Below, one piece after another: positions 35,054 through 47,900 of a DNA stretch of 64,000 bases. Position numbers and translations under genes: made by a program. This DNA comes from Lunularia cruciata (Eukaryota > Streptophyta > Marchantiopsida > Lunulariales > Lunulariaceae): NCBI GenBank assembly GCA_948567375.1, contig OX419756.1, positions 36,780,333 through 36,844,332 of the forward strand. The letters are read 5' to 3'. Numbering within the stretch: position 1 is the first letter of the stretch; every line of letters starts with the position of its first letter. The notes beneath the pieces are model-generated. The model saw nothing but the letters and a program-made list of their open reading frames with translations. It made no database searches and was not told where the DNA came from.

Positions 35054-36334
35054 ATGCCCTTCAAGATCAAGCTATTGCCAAGGAGTACTCCAATGAGTAG
35101 ACCAATCTATCGGCTCTCACAAAAGGAGTTGGAGGAGTTGCAAACAACACTTATAGAGTTGTTGGAGAAGGACTTCATACAATATAGTACCTCTCCTTGG
35201 GGAGCACCGTTAGTATTTGTTCCAAAGAAGGATGGAGGACTTTGTTTCTATATCGATTATCATGGGCTCAATAAGGAAACCGTGAAGAATGCATATCCCT
35301 TGCCTCGGATCAATGACTTGCTTGATCAACTAAGTGGAGCATGCTACTTTTCCAAGCTGGATCTTTGTAGCGGCTATTGGCAAATTCCTATTGATAGAGA
35401 GGATGTGCAAAAGACTGCCTTTCACCCCAAGTATGGGCATTTTGAGTGGAGAGTTCTACCTTTCAAACTCACTAATGCTCCAGCAGTCTTCATGGATCAG
35501 ATGCATTGGGTGTTGGATGGACTATTGGATTGGTCCGTGGTGGTGTTCTTGGATGATATCTTAATCTATAGCAAGACAGAGGCGGAACACGTGAATCATG
35601 TGCAAGAAGTCCTAAGATGACTACAACAACGGAAATTTTATTGCAAGAAGTCAAAATGTGCCTTTTGGCAGAAGGAGCTTACCTTCTTGGGTCATAAGAT
35701 CTCATCAGAGGGGATCAAGATGGAAGAAAAGAAAATCAAAGCCATTACTGATTGGCCTACCCCGAAGGATGTTATAGAAGTACGGGCATTCAATGGATTG
35801 GCCATTTTTTACCAACGGTTCATCCATTATTATGCTCATGTGGTTGCACCATTGGCTGACCTCTTGGGAAAGAACTCAAGCTTCCAATGGACCACCAAGC
35901 ATGAAGAAGCATTCTAGAAGTTAAAGCATATGGTGTCTTCAAGACCCATTCTTCAACCATATGATCCTCAACTACCTTGTGTGGTTGATTTTGATGCTTC
36001 TAACTTTGCAATTGGAGCCGTGTTGCAACAAGAATTCCTAGATGGACTCCATCCCATTGGCTTTGTGTCTAGCCGATTCAATATAGCTGAACAAAACTAC
36101 TCTGCTCAAGAACGGGAACAACTTGCAATGGTATACGCCACCAAGGTATGGAGGCATTATCTCTTTGGGAAAAAAGTGATCATGCAAACTGATCACAAAC
36201 CATTGTTGCAGACCTTACACTTGGAACACATGAAGAGTCAACATCATCGATGGGAGGAACAACTCCAACTATATAACATCAAACTTGAGTACAAACCAGG
36301 TCAGTTCCATGTCATCCTTGATGTTTTATCATGA
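35054..36334 (+). pseudogene. gypsy reverse transcriptase and RNase H
   Basis: A single frame with in-frame stops at 35618-35620 (TGA), 35915-35917 (TAG) and 36332-36334 (TGA). RT motifs in order: PIYRLSQKELEELQ, WGAPLVFVPKKDGGLCFYID, KLDLCSGYWQIP, and the catalytic FLDDILIYS. RNase H follows: VVDFDASNFAIGAVL, FVSSRFNIAEQNYSAQERE, QTDHKPLL. The arginine of the usual LRxCVDYR motif is also changed (LCFYIDYH). Length and order are normal for gypsy. Confidence 0.9.
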
Positions 36335-36343
36335 CGACCTGAT

Positions 36344-37260
36344 TTGAAGTCTCTTCCTCTTATCACAACGGCAATTTCAATAGTGTCAGTTGACTCCAAG
36401 GTCCAAAAAGAGTTTCAATCAGCTCTACACCAAGATACCTTCTTCCAAATGGTACATGGTTGCTTTACGACATGCTATAAGGAATACAACACCTTCTCCA
36501 TCAAGGAGGTCCTTTTATTCCATGAGGACCGGATGTATGTTCTAGCTAAAGGTGATCTTCGACTTGTGCAACTTCAAGACGCCCATGATTTACCCATCAC
36601 TGGTCACATGGGTGTGGACAAGACCTTGGGTACCCTCCAACATCAATGGTGGTGGCCCAACATGACATGAGATGTTCAAGAATTTGTCTGATCCTGTGAG
36701 AGCTACCAACGTAACAAGGCCAGCAACCAAAAGCCGAGTGGACTCCTTCAACCACTCACCATTCCATCCGCTTGTTGGGAGCATGTGAGCTTGGATCTTA
36801 TCACATCCTTGCCAAAGACAAAACAAGGACACACAACAATTGTGTTGTTTCTGGATAAGCTTAGTAAGCAAATCCACTTGGCACCAACCTGTGATACCGT
36901 GGATGCTCCAACCTTAGCGCAAATTTACTTCAACAATGTCTTCAAGCATCATGGGATGCCACATGTACTCATCTCCGACCGTGATCCTCAATTTACCGGG
37001 AAGTTTTAGCAAGCGCTCTTCTAGATACTCGGTAGCAAGCTTGCTTTGTCCATGGCCTATCGTCCTCAAACTGATGGACAAACCAAACGTGCAAATCATA
37101 CATTGGAGGATATGTTGCGTGTCTTTGTCAATGTCCACCATACCAATTGGGATGAATGTCTTGCAGCTGCATAATTTGCCTACAACAATTCCAAACAGGC
37201 AAGCATCGGATTTTCTCTTTTCTTTCTCAATTTTGGCCAAGATCTGCTTGTTCCATATTC
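36344..37260 (+). pseudogene. gypsy integrase
   Basis: Same frame as RT. It contains the N-terminal zinc-binding region (HDLPITGHMGVDKTL..., then CESYQRNK where CxxC is expected, so one cysteine is lost) and the catalytic core with LDLI, SDRDPQF and HTLEDM for the D, D and E positions. Stops at 36668-36670 and 37007-37009 and a frameshift near 37280 break it. Confidence 0.85.
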
Positions 37261-37379
37261 TTTTCTTGCTCCCCCTCCATCTTAGGTTCTTCATACTTCC
37301 ACATTCTTGCCACTCTATCCCAATCTCTCCAACAAGCCAAGTCTCACCTCCTTGTTGCTCAGAATCACCAAAAACAATA

Positions 37380-37850
37380 TGCGGACCACTATCTTCGTGA
37401 TTGCACCTTTGAAGTCGGTGATAAATTCATGCTATCCTCTAGTAACCTCCCTTTCCCACTTGATACCCAAGTTTGTAAACTTGCTCCTAATTGGATAAGA
37501 CCCTTTGATATCACCCAAATTGTCTCTCTTGTTGCTTATCGACTTGCCTTGCCTTGTCACATGCGTATCCATCTTGTCTTTCATGTTTCCAAGTTGAACC
37601 CTTTGTTCCTAATCCCTCTTCCTTTTTCTCTTGAGTCCAACCTCCCTCTCTTCCTATCCCTATCAATGATCATGAGGAGTACGAAGTTGATTGTATCCTT
37701 GCGCGTTGCCATATTCAACGAGGCCGTTGCCAACATACGGAGTACAAGGTCCTTTAGAAAGGGTATCCCTTTCGTGATGCCACATGGGAACCTCTTTCAC
37801 ACCTCCAAAATGCACAAACGGCCATCCAAGAATTTGAAGCTTCACTGGCA
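37380..37850 (+). pseudogene. gypsy integrase C-terminus and chromodomain-like region
   Basis: After a frameshift the region encodes a GPY/F-like module (EVGDKFMLSS..., KLAPNWIRPF). Another frame shift near 37650 leads to a chromodomain-like stretch: EYEVDCILARC, TEYKVL, KGYPFRDATWEP. A chromodomain at this place defines chromoviruses, whose integration is often guided to methylated-histone chromatin. Confidence 0.75.
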
Positions 37851-37870
37851 ACGAGGACGTCACCAACTAG

Positions 37871-37883
37871 CGGCGGGGGAATA
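37871..37883 (+). other. Polypurine-tract-like sequence
   Basis: CGGCGGGGGAATA sits immediately before the TGTAACA start of LTR C, where the plus-strand primer of an LTR element is expected. Confidence 0.6.
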
Positions 37884-38283
37884 TGTAACAATATGGAGTT
37901 TAGCGATGAAGTTAGTCGGACTTACGAAGTAGCACATAAGACAAATTAGCCTAGAATATTTTGGAAGTACCTAGGAAGCTTCTTGGGAAGCTTCTTGGCT
38001 AGCTTAGCTTGCACCTCAAGTAAGTAACTTCTAGAAGCTTCCAACTAGCTTAGCTTGCATGCCAAGTAGGCGACTTCTAGAAGGAAGCTTCTTGAGAAGC
38101 TTCCTAGTTAACTTGGCTTGCACTCTAAGAAAGCGGCTTGAGGAAGCTTCTCAAAGGCCTTGTATGCTTCCTATAAATACCAAAACCAAAACTCATGCTA
38201 GGCATTTGGAGTTTTCCCTCATTCAAGTGTGCCAATGTGAGTTTCCATTCTCCTATTTCTCTCCTCGGTCTCGGTCTTTTACA
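37884..38283 (+). repeat. gypsy LTR C (3' LTR)
   Basis: 400 bases, TGTAACAATATGG to CTTTTACA, with TATAAATA at 38172-38179 and a three-unit heat-shock-like site TTCTAGAAGCTTC at 38029-38041. Clearly diverged from LTR A. Confidence 0.9.
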
Positions 38284-39341
38284 CCTTTGATCACTTGACT
38301 ACCAAGCTATATTCTAGTAGGCTTGAGAATCAAGGTGTCAAAGTGCAGAGCATGGTCTCCTTCAGGTATCCCTCCCTACCTTGAGCTTCCAAAGGGTAGT
38401 GTCACATTTACAGCTAAATTACATATTCTTGGAATGCTAGTAGGATCTAAGGATTTTATCACATGCTTCTTAGATGTCGCACTTGTAGAGGATATTCTCC
38501 ATGTGGATGAACATCCTCTACTGTAATCCTCCGAGGACAAGAGAAGAGAGAAAACACAGATTGCATACTCAAACATTCGATGCCCCAAGGGCGCACCTTC
38601 TCTTTATTATATAGACAAAGAGGATCTCCTCCAAGGAAGCTCCACCATACGATTAGGGACACAAATAGGTGACATGTCAGCAAGCTCCACCCTTGGATTA
38701 CTTACTTGGATGGGTGACTTGTCTGGTCTAGGTCCTATCTGGTTGGTCAAACAAGCTTTGACCGGAGGGAATCTTTTAGGGAATCTTCTTGTAGGAATCT
38801 CAGAATCACGTAAGGTATCGTTGGAAAGCTCTCGACGAGACAAAGCAGGGAGGAGGGAAGGCCACCCTTTCGTCTATTGTCGGGGGGGGGGGGGGAATCT
38901 GCACATTTTTGAGGCCTAATTCATCCGTTTAGGCCTCCGAAATTGCCTTCAAAGATTTCAGGCATATTTCGGTTCCTACTCTATTAGTAGAAGTCACCTT
39001 TTGGTGATACTTCTTTCTGATCTGTTTAGTCCATCATGTGTAACATCCTTCCAGATGTTACCAAACCAATTCTCACCTTTAAATCATATGTCTAGCTATT
39101 GGTTCTAAGGTTCTCAAGTCTATTTCGGTTTCTGCCCTATTAGTAGAAGTACTCTTTTGGTGATACTTCTATCTGATCTATTTTGACCATCATGTATAAC
39201 ATCATTCTAGATGTTACCAAACCGAATTTCACATCTAGATCATATGGCTAACCCTTGGTATTACATCTACTAGGAGATCCACAAGTGGCATTTTGTATAC
39301 TCTCCTCTAGTATTGTCTGTTGACCAACTTACCTTCTTTCC
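38284..39341. other. Repeat-derived DNA with poly-G run and local duplication
   Basis: A run of fourteen G at 38882-38895 and the direct duplication at 38965-39267 are the only distinct features. The minus strand around 38540-38600 has a TATATAATA box and a pyrimidine-rich stretch that could be part of an old LTR. No gene seen. Confidence 0.45.
38965..39267 (+). repeat. Direct tandem duplication, period about 156 bases
   Basis: Unit 1 begins 38965 and unit 2 begins 39121, both with TATTTCGGTT and continuing with CTATTAGTAGAAG, TTTTGGTGATACTTCT, TCTGATCT and AGATGTTACCAAACC in the same order. The copies are diverged. Confidence 0.85.
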
Positions 39342-40625
39342 ATGGTTCCTCCTTCCTTGACTTTCCTATCACGTTTGAGAGCTTTTGATAGAAGGATTAT
39401 GGGAGTCTTTGGTGATATCATCAGACCAAGGACATTTGAGTGTGTGACGAGAGATTTGCCACATAGGCAAAAATCTCTATCAATCTTGTATGGGAAGGTA
39501 GGCCTATTATCTATGGAGGAGATGACACTTATAGCATTTTTGGGTAGTTGGGCTCTCTTGGCACTCCTACTTTCCTCTTATTTTGAGGTTGCTTATAGGC
39601 CAATTTTAGAGACTTATGTGACCAAGGTGGAAGAGTGATCCTTTTCTCTCCAAGTGTTATTGCAGCAAAAAAAGATGGTCTATCATCATTGACATGGAAG
39701 GACCTTCCATCCTTTGCTTCACTACCATCAAATTGGATGTAAGGTTTGCAACCTTCCTTGATAGAGCGACAATGGAAATTATCTCTTAGTTGACTTGTCC
39801 ATTCCTTGGTCCATTAGAGCACATCTTTGCTCTTGCTTGGGCAAGGGTGCAATCTCTTTTATCCTAGCTCAATCATGCATTAGGGCATTTTGACTGCACT
39901 AGTCACTTTCTCTACAATAATGAGGTTTTGCTTAGGTTTGGTCCACATGATGCATCTTTGTTACTTACTTGTGAGTGTGGTTCTACACTAGATGCACCAA
40001 TGGTCCATATGACACAATGTCCTTATAGAAGACAAAGGATAGCTGCCCATGATGCCATCAAGGATATAGTGTTTGCTATGGCATGAGAGAGTGGATACCT
40101 TGCTTGGAGGGAGTGTTTATATTCTTTGCCGATGACACATGTCAAAGAAAACTCATACTTGATCTAAGATGATCAAGTGATAATGGCGGATGTTGTGCTT
40201 ATAGACCCTACGCGTGATGCAATTCTTGAGGGAGTGATTACTCATCTTCTGTGATGGGCGGCAAGCGGAGCAGTAACATGCAAGATCTCAAAGTATATGG
40301 GTATGCAGCAAGGTCACCTCTTTGTTCTTCTAGCCTTGGAGTTATATGGACATGGTGTTCAACACATTTGTCAAGAAGTGCATAGGAGCTTATCATATTA
40401 GATGCTAGGGGGTACCACTCTCACTCTCATACTTTGTAGCATACTTTAGACAACATGTGTCAAGTGCTCTACAAAGAACATTGGTTGGTGCAATCCATAG
40501 GAGAGAAATCACTCTAGGTGATGCTTCTTTGGATGCTTTAGTAGTTTGTAGACCTTACGACTTGCATAATTGGGATATCTTAGGTGCAGTAAGGCAGATT
40601 TCTTGTATCAATACTATTGGAGCCT
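39342..40625 (+). pseudogene. Tail of a non-LTR-like retroelement ORF (RT C-terminus, CCHC, endonuclease-like)
   Basis: 39342-39638 encodes a segment with GKVGLLSMEEMTLIAFLGSW, like the C-terminal part of many reverse transcriptases (GGLGL-type). After a frameshift, from 39877, comes CTSHFLYNNEVLLRFGPHD, then C-E-C(x12)H-x3-C, then AHDAIKDIVFAMA, WRECL and MADVVLIDP, resembling the CCHC plus restriction-like endonuclease tail of R2-type elements. Stops include a TGA at 40084-40086. The endonuclease assignment rests on weak pattern matching. Confidence 0.5.
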
Positions 40626-43600
40626 AACACTATTCTACTTCTTTTGTCTCTCCTTTGTACGGCTTGATGGAGTCTTCCTATCCTTCTTGTGTTCTATATG
40701 ATTCCCTGATTGGATCTTAAAGATTGCCGTCTATTTTGCTATTTCTATAATTTGGTAGGTATCTAAGGGAAAGGGGATGACGGATGGAAATGGAGACCAG
40801 AAAAAGAGATGATAGGGCAGAAATACCTCTGTAGATGAGAATGACATATATACAGATGATAAGGGATGACACAGGTCCGGCAATTAACTTGGACGTACGT
40901 CATACATATAAATATACTTGTGATGACAGGTCACTTTGTATTATTGATTGGTGCTAACAGATAACCAGCTTTCTAACTATGGTATGACAAGTAAGGAATT
41001 TGGTACTTGTAAATATTAATATTTTTTGATTCTCACATACGTTTTGAATAGAAGAGGATTCATTGTATTCAACTATTAGTCTTCTCTCATAAATTAAGAT
41101 CAATTGTTATAATCTCATGGTTTTCTGGTTAATGGAATCCAAAATAGAAAATTTCATGGAGTTAACCACATTATCGAGGGAGAAATAATTTTTGAACAAA
41201 AAGAAAATATTGCACCCGAGTTCTGGAACTGGTTATGGATAGCAAAGAATTATTTCATGTGTGTTCAATCTCGAAGGTAACAAATTAAAACTGTTTGTGT
41301 ATTAGCTTGGAAAGGTGAAAGGCTCACTCTCCAAGGAAAAATTAACCTATCATAGAACAAAATGGAAAGTATTAAAATTCTATTGCCCATTATATCACAC
41401 AACCCATTAACCTAGAAAATTCCCCATTCAAGAGAACTCAGGCAGAGCTAGAGCTGCCTGATGCATAGGCTCCTGCAGAGGGTTTGAATGTCAGGCAGAC
41501 CTGACGTGCATATGAGCTCTGTCCAAATTATAGTTACTAGACTTTGTCTTTTAGTGGGCCACCAGAGCCCGAAAGAGCCATGTGATCGCATAAGAGACGG
41601 CGGATAGAGCTATTTTCGATATGGACAATAGATGGATGGATGTTGGATGGAACAATAGACAAAACTACCTATGGGGACTAGAATGACAGACGGAGATGGG
41701 GCTAACAGACGGAACTACCTGTGATGGGGACAATAGACGGAGTAGGGAATGAAACTATAGATAGGGATTGAGGATGACAACAAGGATGATGCATGACCGA
41801 GGTTAGTTTACATCGGACCAATTTGTTACAGATTTGTCAGATGCCCTAGGCCCTTGCCTAGGCTCACATGTCATGTGTTTTGTATTGTGTTTCCAGCCTT
41901 TTGACTCTTTGGGTCTTTCGGGCTTTATATTTCATTGTTTCATTGTTGTTTCATATTTGCACATGTTCTGGACATCATGCATGGGGTTTACCGTAGTGCA
42001 ACTTTATATCCTGAAAGAAATACTGTACAGGTGTGTTAAATAACAATGAAATGGATTTACTAACTTTACTTGCAATGTCAACCCAACTGGCCTTGAAACT
42101 GAAGGTTATAATGTGATGAACCATGAGCATGCCATCCTACTTAAGCCTCAAGAAAAATCTGAAATTAACTTTGAGAACAAAATCAAAATGGTTGTAGATG
42201 TAGGCTTGTTACCTAGGCATGCCAATTAGCATTATGATTGATTTGCTGTAACTGAATAAAGCAAAAATAATTGTAGGACTTCCGATTAGAACTATCACTT
42301 TAATAGCGCCTGAAGAAGAAATCGCAAGATTTCCTTCCACTAGAGATCTATAGCAAAGTCACTATAGCTTTACGCCGTACCCCAAGTGGGCCAAAAGAGT
42401 GAAACGTGTCTTTTGCAATCTTGACATGGCATGCCAACTTGATGTGTCAAGTAAATTTCAAGAACACATAGGATTGTTCTTCTAAATGCTCTTATAAATA
42501 GAGTCATCCTCTCTTAAGAACAGATCTTAGTTTACAATTGATTTGGTAAACAAAACTTAGACGTTTATGTTAATTAGGTAAGAGAGCCGAGTCTGCACTT
42601 GTTTTGCGGTTGGTATTTTACTTAATATTCTTAAGCAAATTCTTTTATCAAAACCTTTTTTTTTCACACTGGTCAACATGCGTGTTATTGAGAATAATTA
42701 TAAAATAGACATTGATGGTATATCCCTTGGCAAAGATCGATGGATTACAATTGCTTGGAAACAACTTTACCGCTTACTACTGTTTAAATCAATAAATTTA
42801 AAATCTAGACATTGTTGATCATTCATATATTTAGTGGAATTTTACCCCGTACGACTGTTTAAATCAGCAACTTTAAAAATCTATACATTTATGACCATAT
42901 ATATTTTCATGAAATGATAAGCAAAAAGAAGACATTATTTATGACGGTACGGTACAAACTTTAATCACCATTAATAACGTTCATCAGCACCTCTGTAATG
43001 AAATGTCGACCAAACAAGGAAGTACTCAGATTTATATATACACTTGTATGTAAAAGTTTAAAAGTTAGGGGATGTTGTATTGGACCAAAGTTTGACAAAT
43101 ATTAATAATTAAAATTAAAATCAGCTTTGAATTAGAAAGAGAAAAGTTAATGTTTTGCCTCCTCGTTAGTCTCTAATCTAGATTAGAGATAAACAAAAAT
43201 TTGCGAACTTTAAATATTTTCGGAATTATTCGATGTTTAACTCTAAAATATCCCGTATTGGTTTGGTGTAAAATATTAGACCTTTCTAGTGTATGTTATG
43301 TATTTATTTGGAGAAACTATCAATCTTCTTTAACTATTAATAATTCCTCTAAAATAGTGACAAGAAAGATAGGCTAAAGAAAGATATTGACAAGAAATGA
43401 GAAATGAGAAATTAATGAGAAATAAGAATAAATTTTATTTTTTTGTATCATGTTTAAGACTTAGAGGAGAGAAATATCTATTTCTAAATATTTAAGCAAT
43501 AACAAACAGAGTAGAAAGGCACCATCCAAACTTGATTTAAGTCAGAAACAAGAGAGTAGTGGGCAGAGGCCATCATACACGTAAAATTTAGAGGAATACT

Positions 43601-44948
43601 TTGCAACACGGTCAGTTAGTAGCGAAAATTGTGCTGATTTGATCTAGTTTAATTGTTTCTAGTGCGTCGAAGAGAATATGTGAGACAACCCTGAACCTGG
43701 TCGGTTAAGAAATTAAATTGATTTGTTGATTAACAAGATATTGTATACCATTGAAGATGATAATCACAGTCTTGTTTGCGAGGATCACTTAAGCTTTCGG
43801 TATTTTGTGTTTGACGCTACACTATCAAAAGAACTAGTGTCGATGTTTCCTGCTGTCTCAAATCCAATTTAAGTATGAAGGGGATCTTCAATTTAAAGAT
43901 TTATCTCCACTTTCAATCTTCATGTATGTTTTGTTGTCCTAAATAGTCGTGGCGTGATAACAAACAACATGATAGCATGTTATATTTTGCTTTCGACGTT
44001 CAAAAGGATGTTTTCTTAAAAAACTAGATTTGAATGCTTTTTTGTGCTAATCGAAATATGGTCCAGGTTTGGAACTCAGATTAGACCAAATACAAGACTT
44101 ATCCCGATAGCAAGTGATAACTGTATCAAAGTACAGTTTGATCATGTAAACTACAACAATTAATAACATGACAGTAAAACTCTGAAGGCCCCGGTATGGA
44201 GATGACTATGGACAACAGAGTTTATACCCAGCCTCATGAGCTCAAAGAACTGTCACAAGTTCCATGTTTCTTTCTCAGGTGGGTAGGGAGGTGAAACCGA
44301 AGCTTATCAATGTGTTTTCAACTGGTACTGCACTGAAAATAGATAGGAACTTATGATATTCTTATTTTCTCCCTTGATGCTATAAGTGTTGAATTGTCAT
44401 ACCCAGCATTTGCAAGTAAGATAAAGGAGACATGTCTAGTTTACTGTACAATTGGACTTAGAATGATACGTCTGCGCTGTCTGTCTGCAAATGCAACTGA
44501 TAAGATGAGAGTTACAAGCTGAAAGGCTCTACTATGTTGAACACATTAATTTTCCGTTAACACAGACTGCTCAGCTACTCACTAAAGCATGCTGAAAATA
44601 TGGATAACACTCCGATTCCAGACAGATATCAACCACACCAGTTTGTAGCACTACACCAAGTCCTGAGGTGAGGATGCACCACAAAGACATCTTGTGGTGC
44701 TACATCACTGCCTGATACATTCTGCTGTTCAGTTCCATGCTTGCAAGTGCATCTTGTGCACGTCACTCAACGACTATGACAATGTCGGAGAATATTGATA
44801 GCAATAGACGAGATGGTGCAACATTGCTCAATATACAAACCGAGGAAGCTTATCAACACCTTGGACTTCATCAAGTTTGATATTCAGAAGAGCCTGTGAT
44901 AACTATAACTGCTGTGTTCGCAAAATTCAGTGAGCTTGTCCTCCGCCA
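40626..44948. other. Long AT-rich intergenic stretch
   Basis: No convincing gene. About 41600-41800 is a degenerate minisatellite built of GACAGACGG / GATGGGGAC / CTACCT words, with related words near 40780-40870. Near 42490 a TATAAATAGAG box sits in sequence that could be a decayed LTR, but no ends or target duplications are found. Confidence 0.5.
41600..41800 (+). repeat. Degenerate minisatellite (GACGGA/GATGGGGAC words)
   Basis: Repeated short words such as AATAGATGG, AACTACCT, GGGGACAATAGACGG and ACAGACGGA recur at irregular intervals. It lies in non-coding DNA. Confidence 0.5.
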
Positions 44949-47900
44949 TCAGTCCATCTTTCTCGAGCGCATACTTCTTTGTGAAAGCGGGATGAGTACT
45001 TCCGCGATGTTGGCCAGTTTTCCTCTATTGTACACGTTGTTCTTTTTGATGGATGATGGTTTGGGTGCCGAGGGAGATGTCCTGGATAGAAAGCTGAATA
45101 TGCCACACATGCGGCTCGACTTACTACCGGCTCCGGATCTGCCAGGGTCCGTGTTACTACTTTCCAAACGCATTGCCTCCCATGCTACTGCGGACTGGTA
45201 TCTTTGATATCCATCCCACTTGTAAGTCTGCAAGATATCGGACATAGTAAATGCACAGTCGAAATGACAATTTAGTGGAATCTTCACGAATGAACACAAC
45301 GCTGATAGCTGAAACATGTGATGTAATAATGTGTGAAGTGCAAAGGAGTATAACAGTAGATGGACTGTCAAGACCACGGAGACAAACCTCGTTAGTGGTG
45401 GTGTTCGTCAAAACCAGATAAATGTGATAGACAGCAAAACCCGCCAGGAGGATAGATACGACTAGAAGAAAAATCATCATGAGCACTTGGGTAGAGTAGA
45501 ATGTCAGGAGCCACTGCATCCACGAGTACTTTAATCTCAGCATGTTTTCAGTGATACCAGTCAACATAACGCTTTTGAACTTGGTATCTAGGGTACAGTC
45601 GACAACGAGCATACTTATTTGGGATCCGAATTTTTCATTGATAGCAAATGAGTCCATAGGATTGCTGTGCTAATTTACACTAGAATCACGGGGCATTTTG
45701 GACGACAGGACTTGAAATTCATGAAAGAAGTGCTCAAAGGAGTTGCAAGACGAAAAGTTTCAGAGCACCTGAAGAACATGAGGATACACATGACGAAGAG
45801 TGCTCGGCCCTCCATAGTAATCTGCAATGCCATAGTTGCTGACCTGGTCAGAAAGCTCCAGCTTTCAGACGGAAACAACCATCTTTCTTTGCCCTTTTAG
45901 TCCCTGACCTCGTATTTTGTACCATCTTATATTCTATAAATTATGCAATATAAAAGTTAAAACACATCTATCCCGGAGATAAGTATTCACCTCCGAGGTG
46001 GCTGCAATATCAAGATCGACTACCCTGGTTGACTCCGGTAGCTTACTTACAGCTGATTGCGCGTACAACATTCCTCTGTTCAACCTCTCCAAGTAGGATT
46101 GCTCCAAGCAAAACAGCTCCATACCAGCAAAGGCAAACATGCCTACAGTGGACATTAAATGACCAAGGAAGGTGAAGAAAATGATATAACAGACTGAATC
46201 TTTATCTGATGACAATGATCGCTACATCTAGGGTTAACCATAAGCAGATATTCCACCAAAGATAAAACCTGACAAGAGATCACACCCTCAAAAGTTGACT
46301 TACCAGATGAGAAATGATAGGAAGTAGCGAAGGTTCTTCTCACCAATGCAATTGTTCTGTTGTCAGGACTTTCGGATTATTAGACATAGAATGTTAGTGC
46401 AGCTGCCTAGTCATGCAGGAAGAGGAAGCTACAGCTGAAGCAACCTGACAGTGGTCATCTCTGTCTTCTAGCAGATTGGACGACCCAAACAAATTGGCAG
46501 CAAAGGGACCTTTCAACGGAAGACAATCTTGGCTGCCCGTGGTTGCAAGATTCGCGAAGAACTGACCATCCAGCCACAGTGATGGTCAAAGCGAGCAACA
46601 CAGCGATCACAAATGCTACAGTGCTTCGATCGTGCAGGTCTGCAATCATCAATAAGAGAGCGTCAGAAGGTACTCTGAGCAAATTATGACATAGGTCATG
46701 GTGGAGACAAGAAAAACTTCTTGGGAGGACAGTAATATTTTCAAATTTTTCAGCATTGCTTGTCCACAGGATCCTAACTTGGTTCAAGAATACATTAGAC
46801 CACAAAGAGACAAATTGCTAATCGTGAGCTAGATAAAAATATAATCGAAATAGGTTCTTACCGGACTATCTTGCATGTGGGACAATCCTTCTTCTCGTAG
46901 ATAATGCCATCGTAAGGGAAAGAAGAGCTATAAACTTTTTCAGTTGCAGAGTTGATCACTCCAGGGTCCGTGAAACTAGTCAACAAAAAAAGCAGAAAAC
47001 CGAGCAGTACTGCCCCTTGTCCAACATACCTAGAGGACATGCAGAGTCATCTTAGAAATGGTCTCACCACGTTTGGTTAGTTTGAAGACAAGCTTATATT
47101 CGTACATGAGAGCAGAAGCCGTTTGAAGAACGGGGGATCCAGAACTCATTACGTGCAAATGGTGCGCAGATGAAATGTGAACATGCTATGTGCAAATCAA
47201 GAATCAAGATGAGAAATGAAACCCTAAAGGAGGTAAAGAATCTAAAAGATTAAATGCAAGGTTAAGCACAAACGAAATATCACTATATCCTGATCAACAG
47301 CAGCAGGGAACAAGCTTATATATTCGGACATGAGAGCAGAAGCCGTTCGAAGAACAGGGGATCCAGAACTCATTACGTGAAGTGAGGTATATTTGTATGA
47401 ACAAGCTTATATATTCAGACATGAGAGCAGAAGCCGTTCGAAGAACGGGGGATCCAGAACTAATTACGTGCAAATGGTGTGCATATGAAATGTAAACATG
47501 ATATGTGCAAGTCGAGATGAGAAATGAAACCCTAAAGAAGGTAAAGAATCTAACAGATTAAATGCAAGGTTAAGCACAAACGAAACATCACTATATCCTG
47601 ATCAACAGCAGTAGAGAACAGATATACATCATGTAATCGATCAGCGCTAAGTAAAGCATGTAGCGAAATAGACAAGCTATAATTGAAGACCCACGAGTCA
47701 AAACTAATCCAATCAAGAGAACTAAAATTGGCAGACTGGACAGAATCATGTATAGGAACCATGAATCAAAACAACAAATGTGAGTTGGAGCGAAGGGGAA
47801 GAGAGTGGATGGTCTAGGCTGAGAAGGAGCGACGCGTCAGAGGACTGGATAGAGTATATCACAGCAAGAGCTATGGACGCTTGAGTCCTGAGACACTAAA

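Larger units (their letters stand above)
31782..38283 (+). mobile_element. Ty3/gypsy chromovirus, rearranged, three LTRs
   Basis: Order: LTR A (31782-32207), primer site and gag start (32208 to about 32722), truncated LTR B (about 32724-33069), second primer site, gag, protease, RT, RNase H, integrase, chromodomain-like tail, purine tract, LTR C (37884-38283). The bases flanking LTR A and LTR C show no matching 5-base target duplication. The simplest reading is recombination between related elements. The pol order PR-RT-RH-INT and the C-terminal chromodomain-like region place it among chromoviruses. Stops and frameshifts in gag and pol mean it is not autonomous. Confidence 0.9.
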
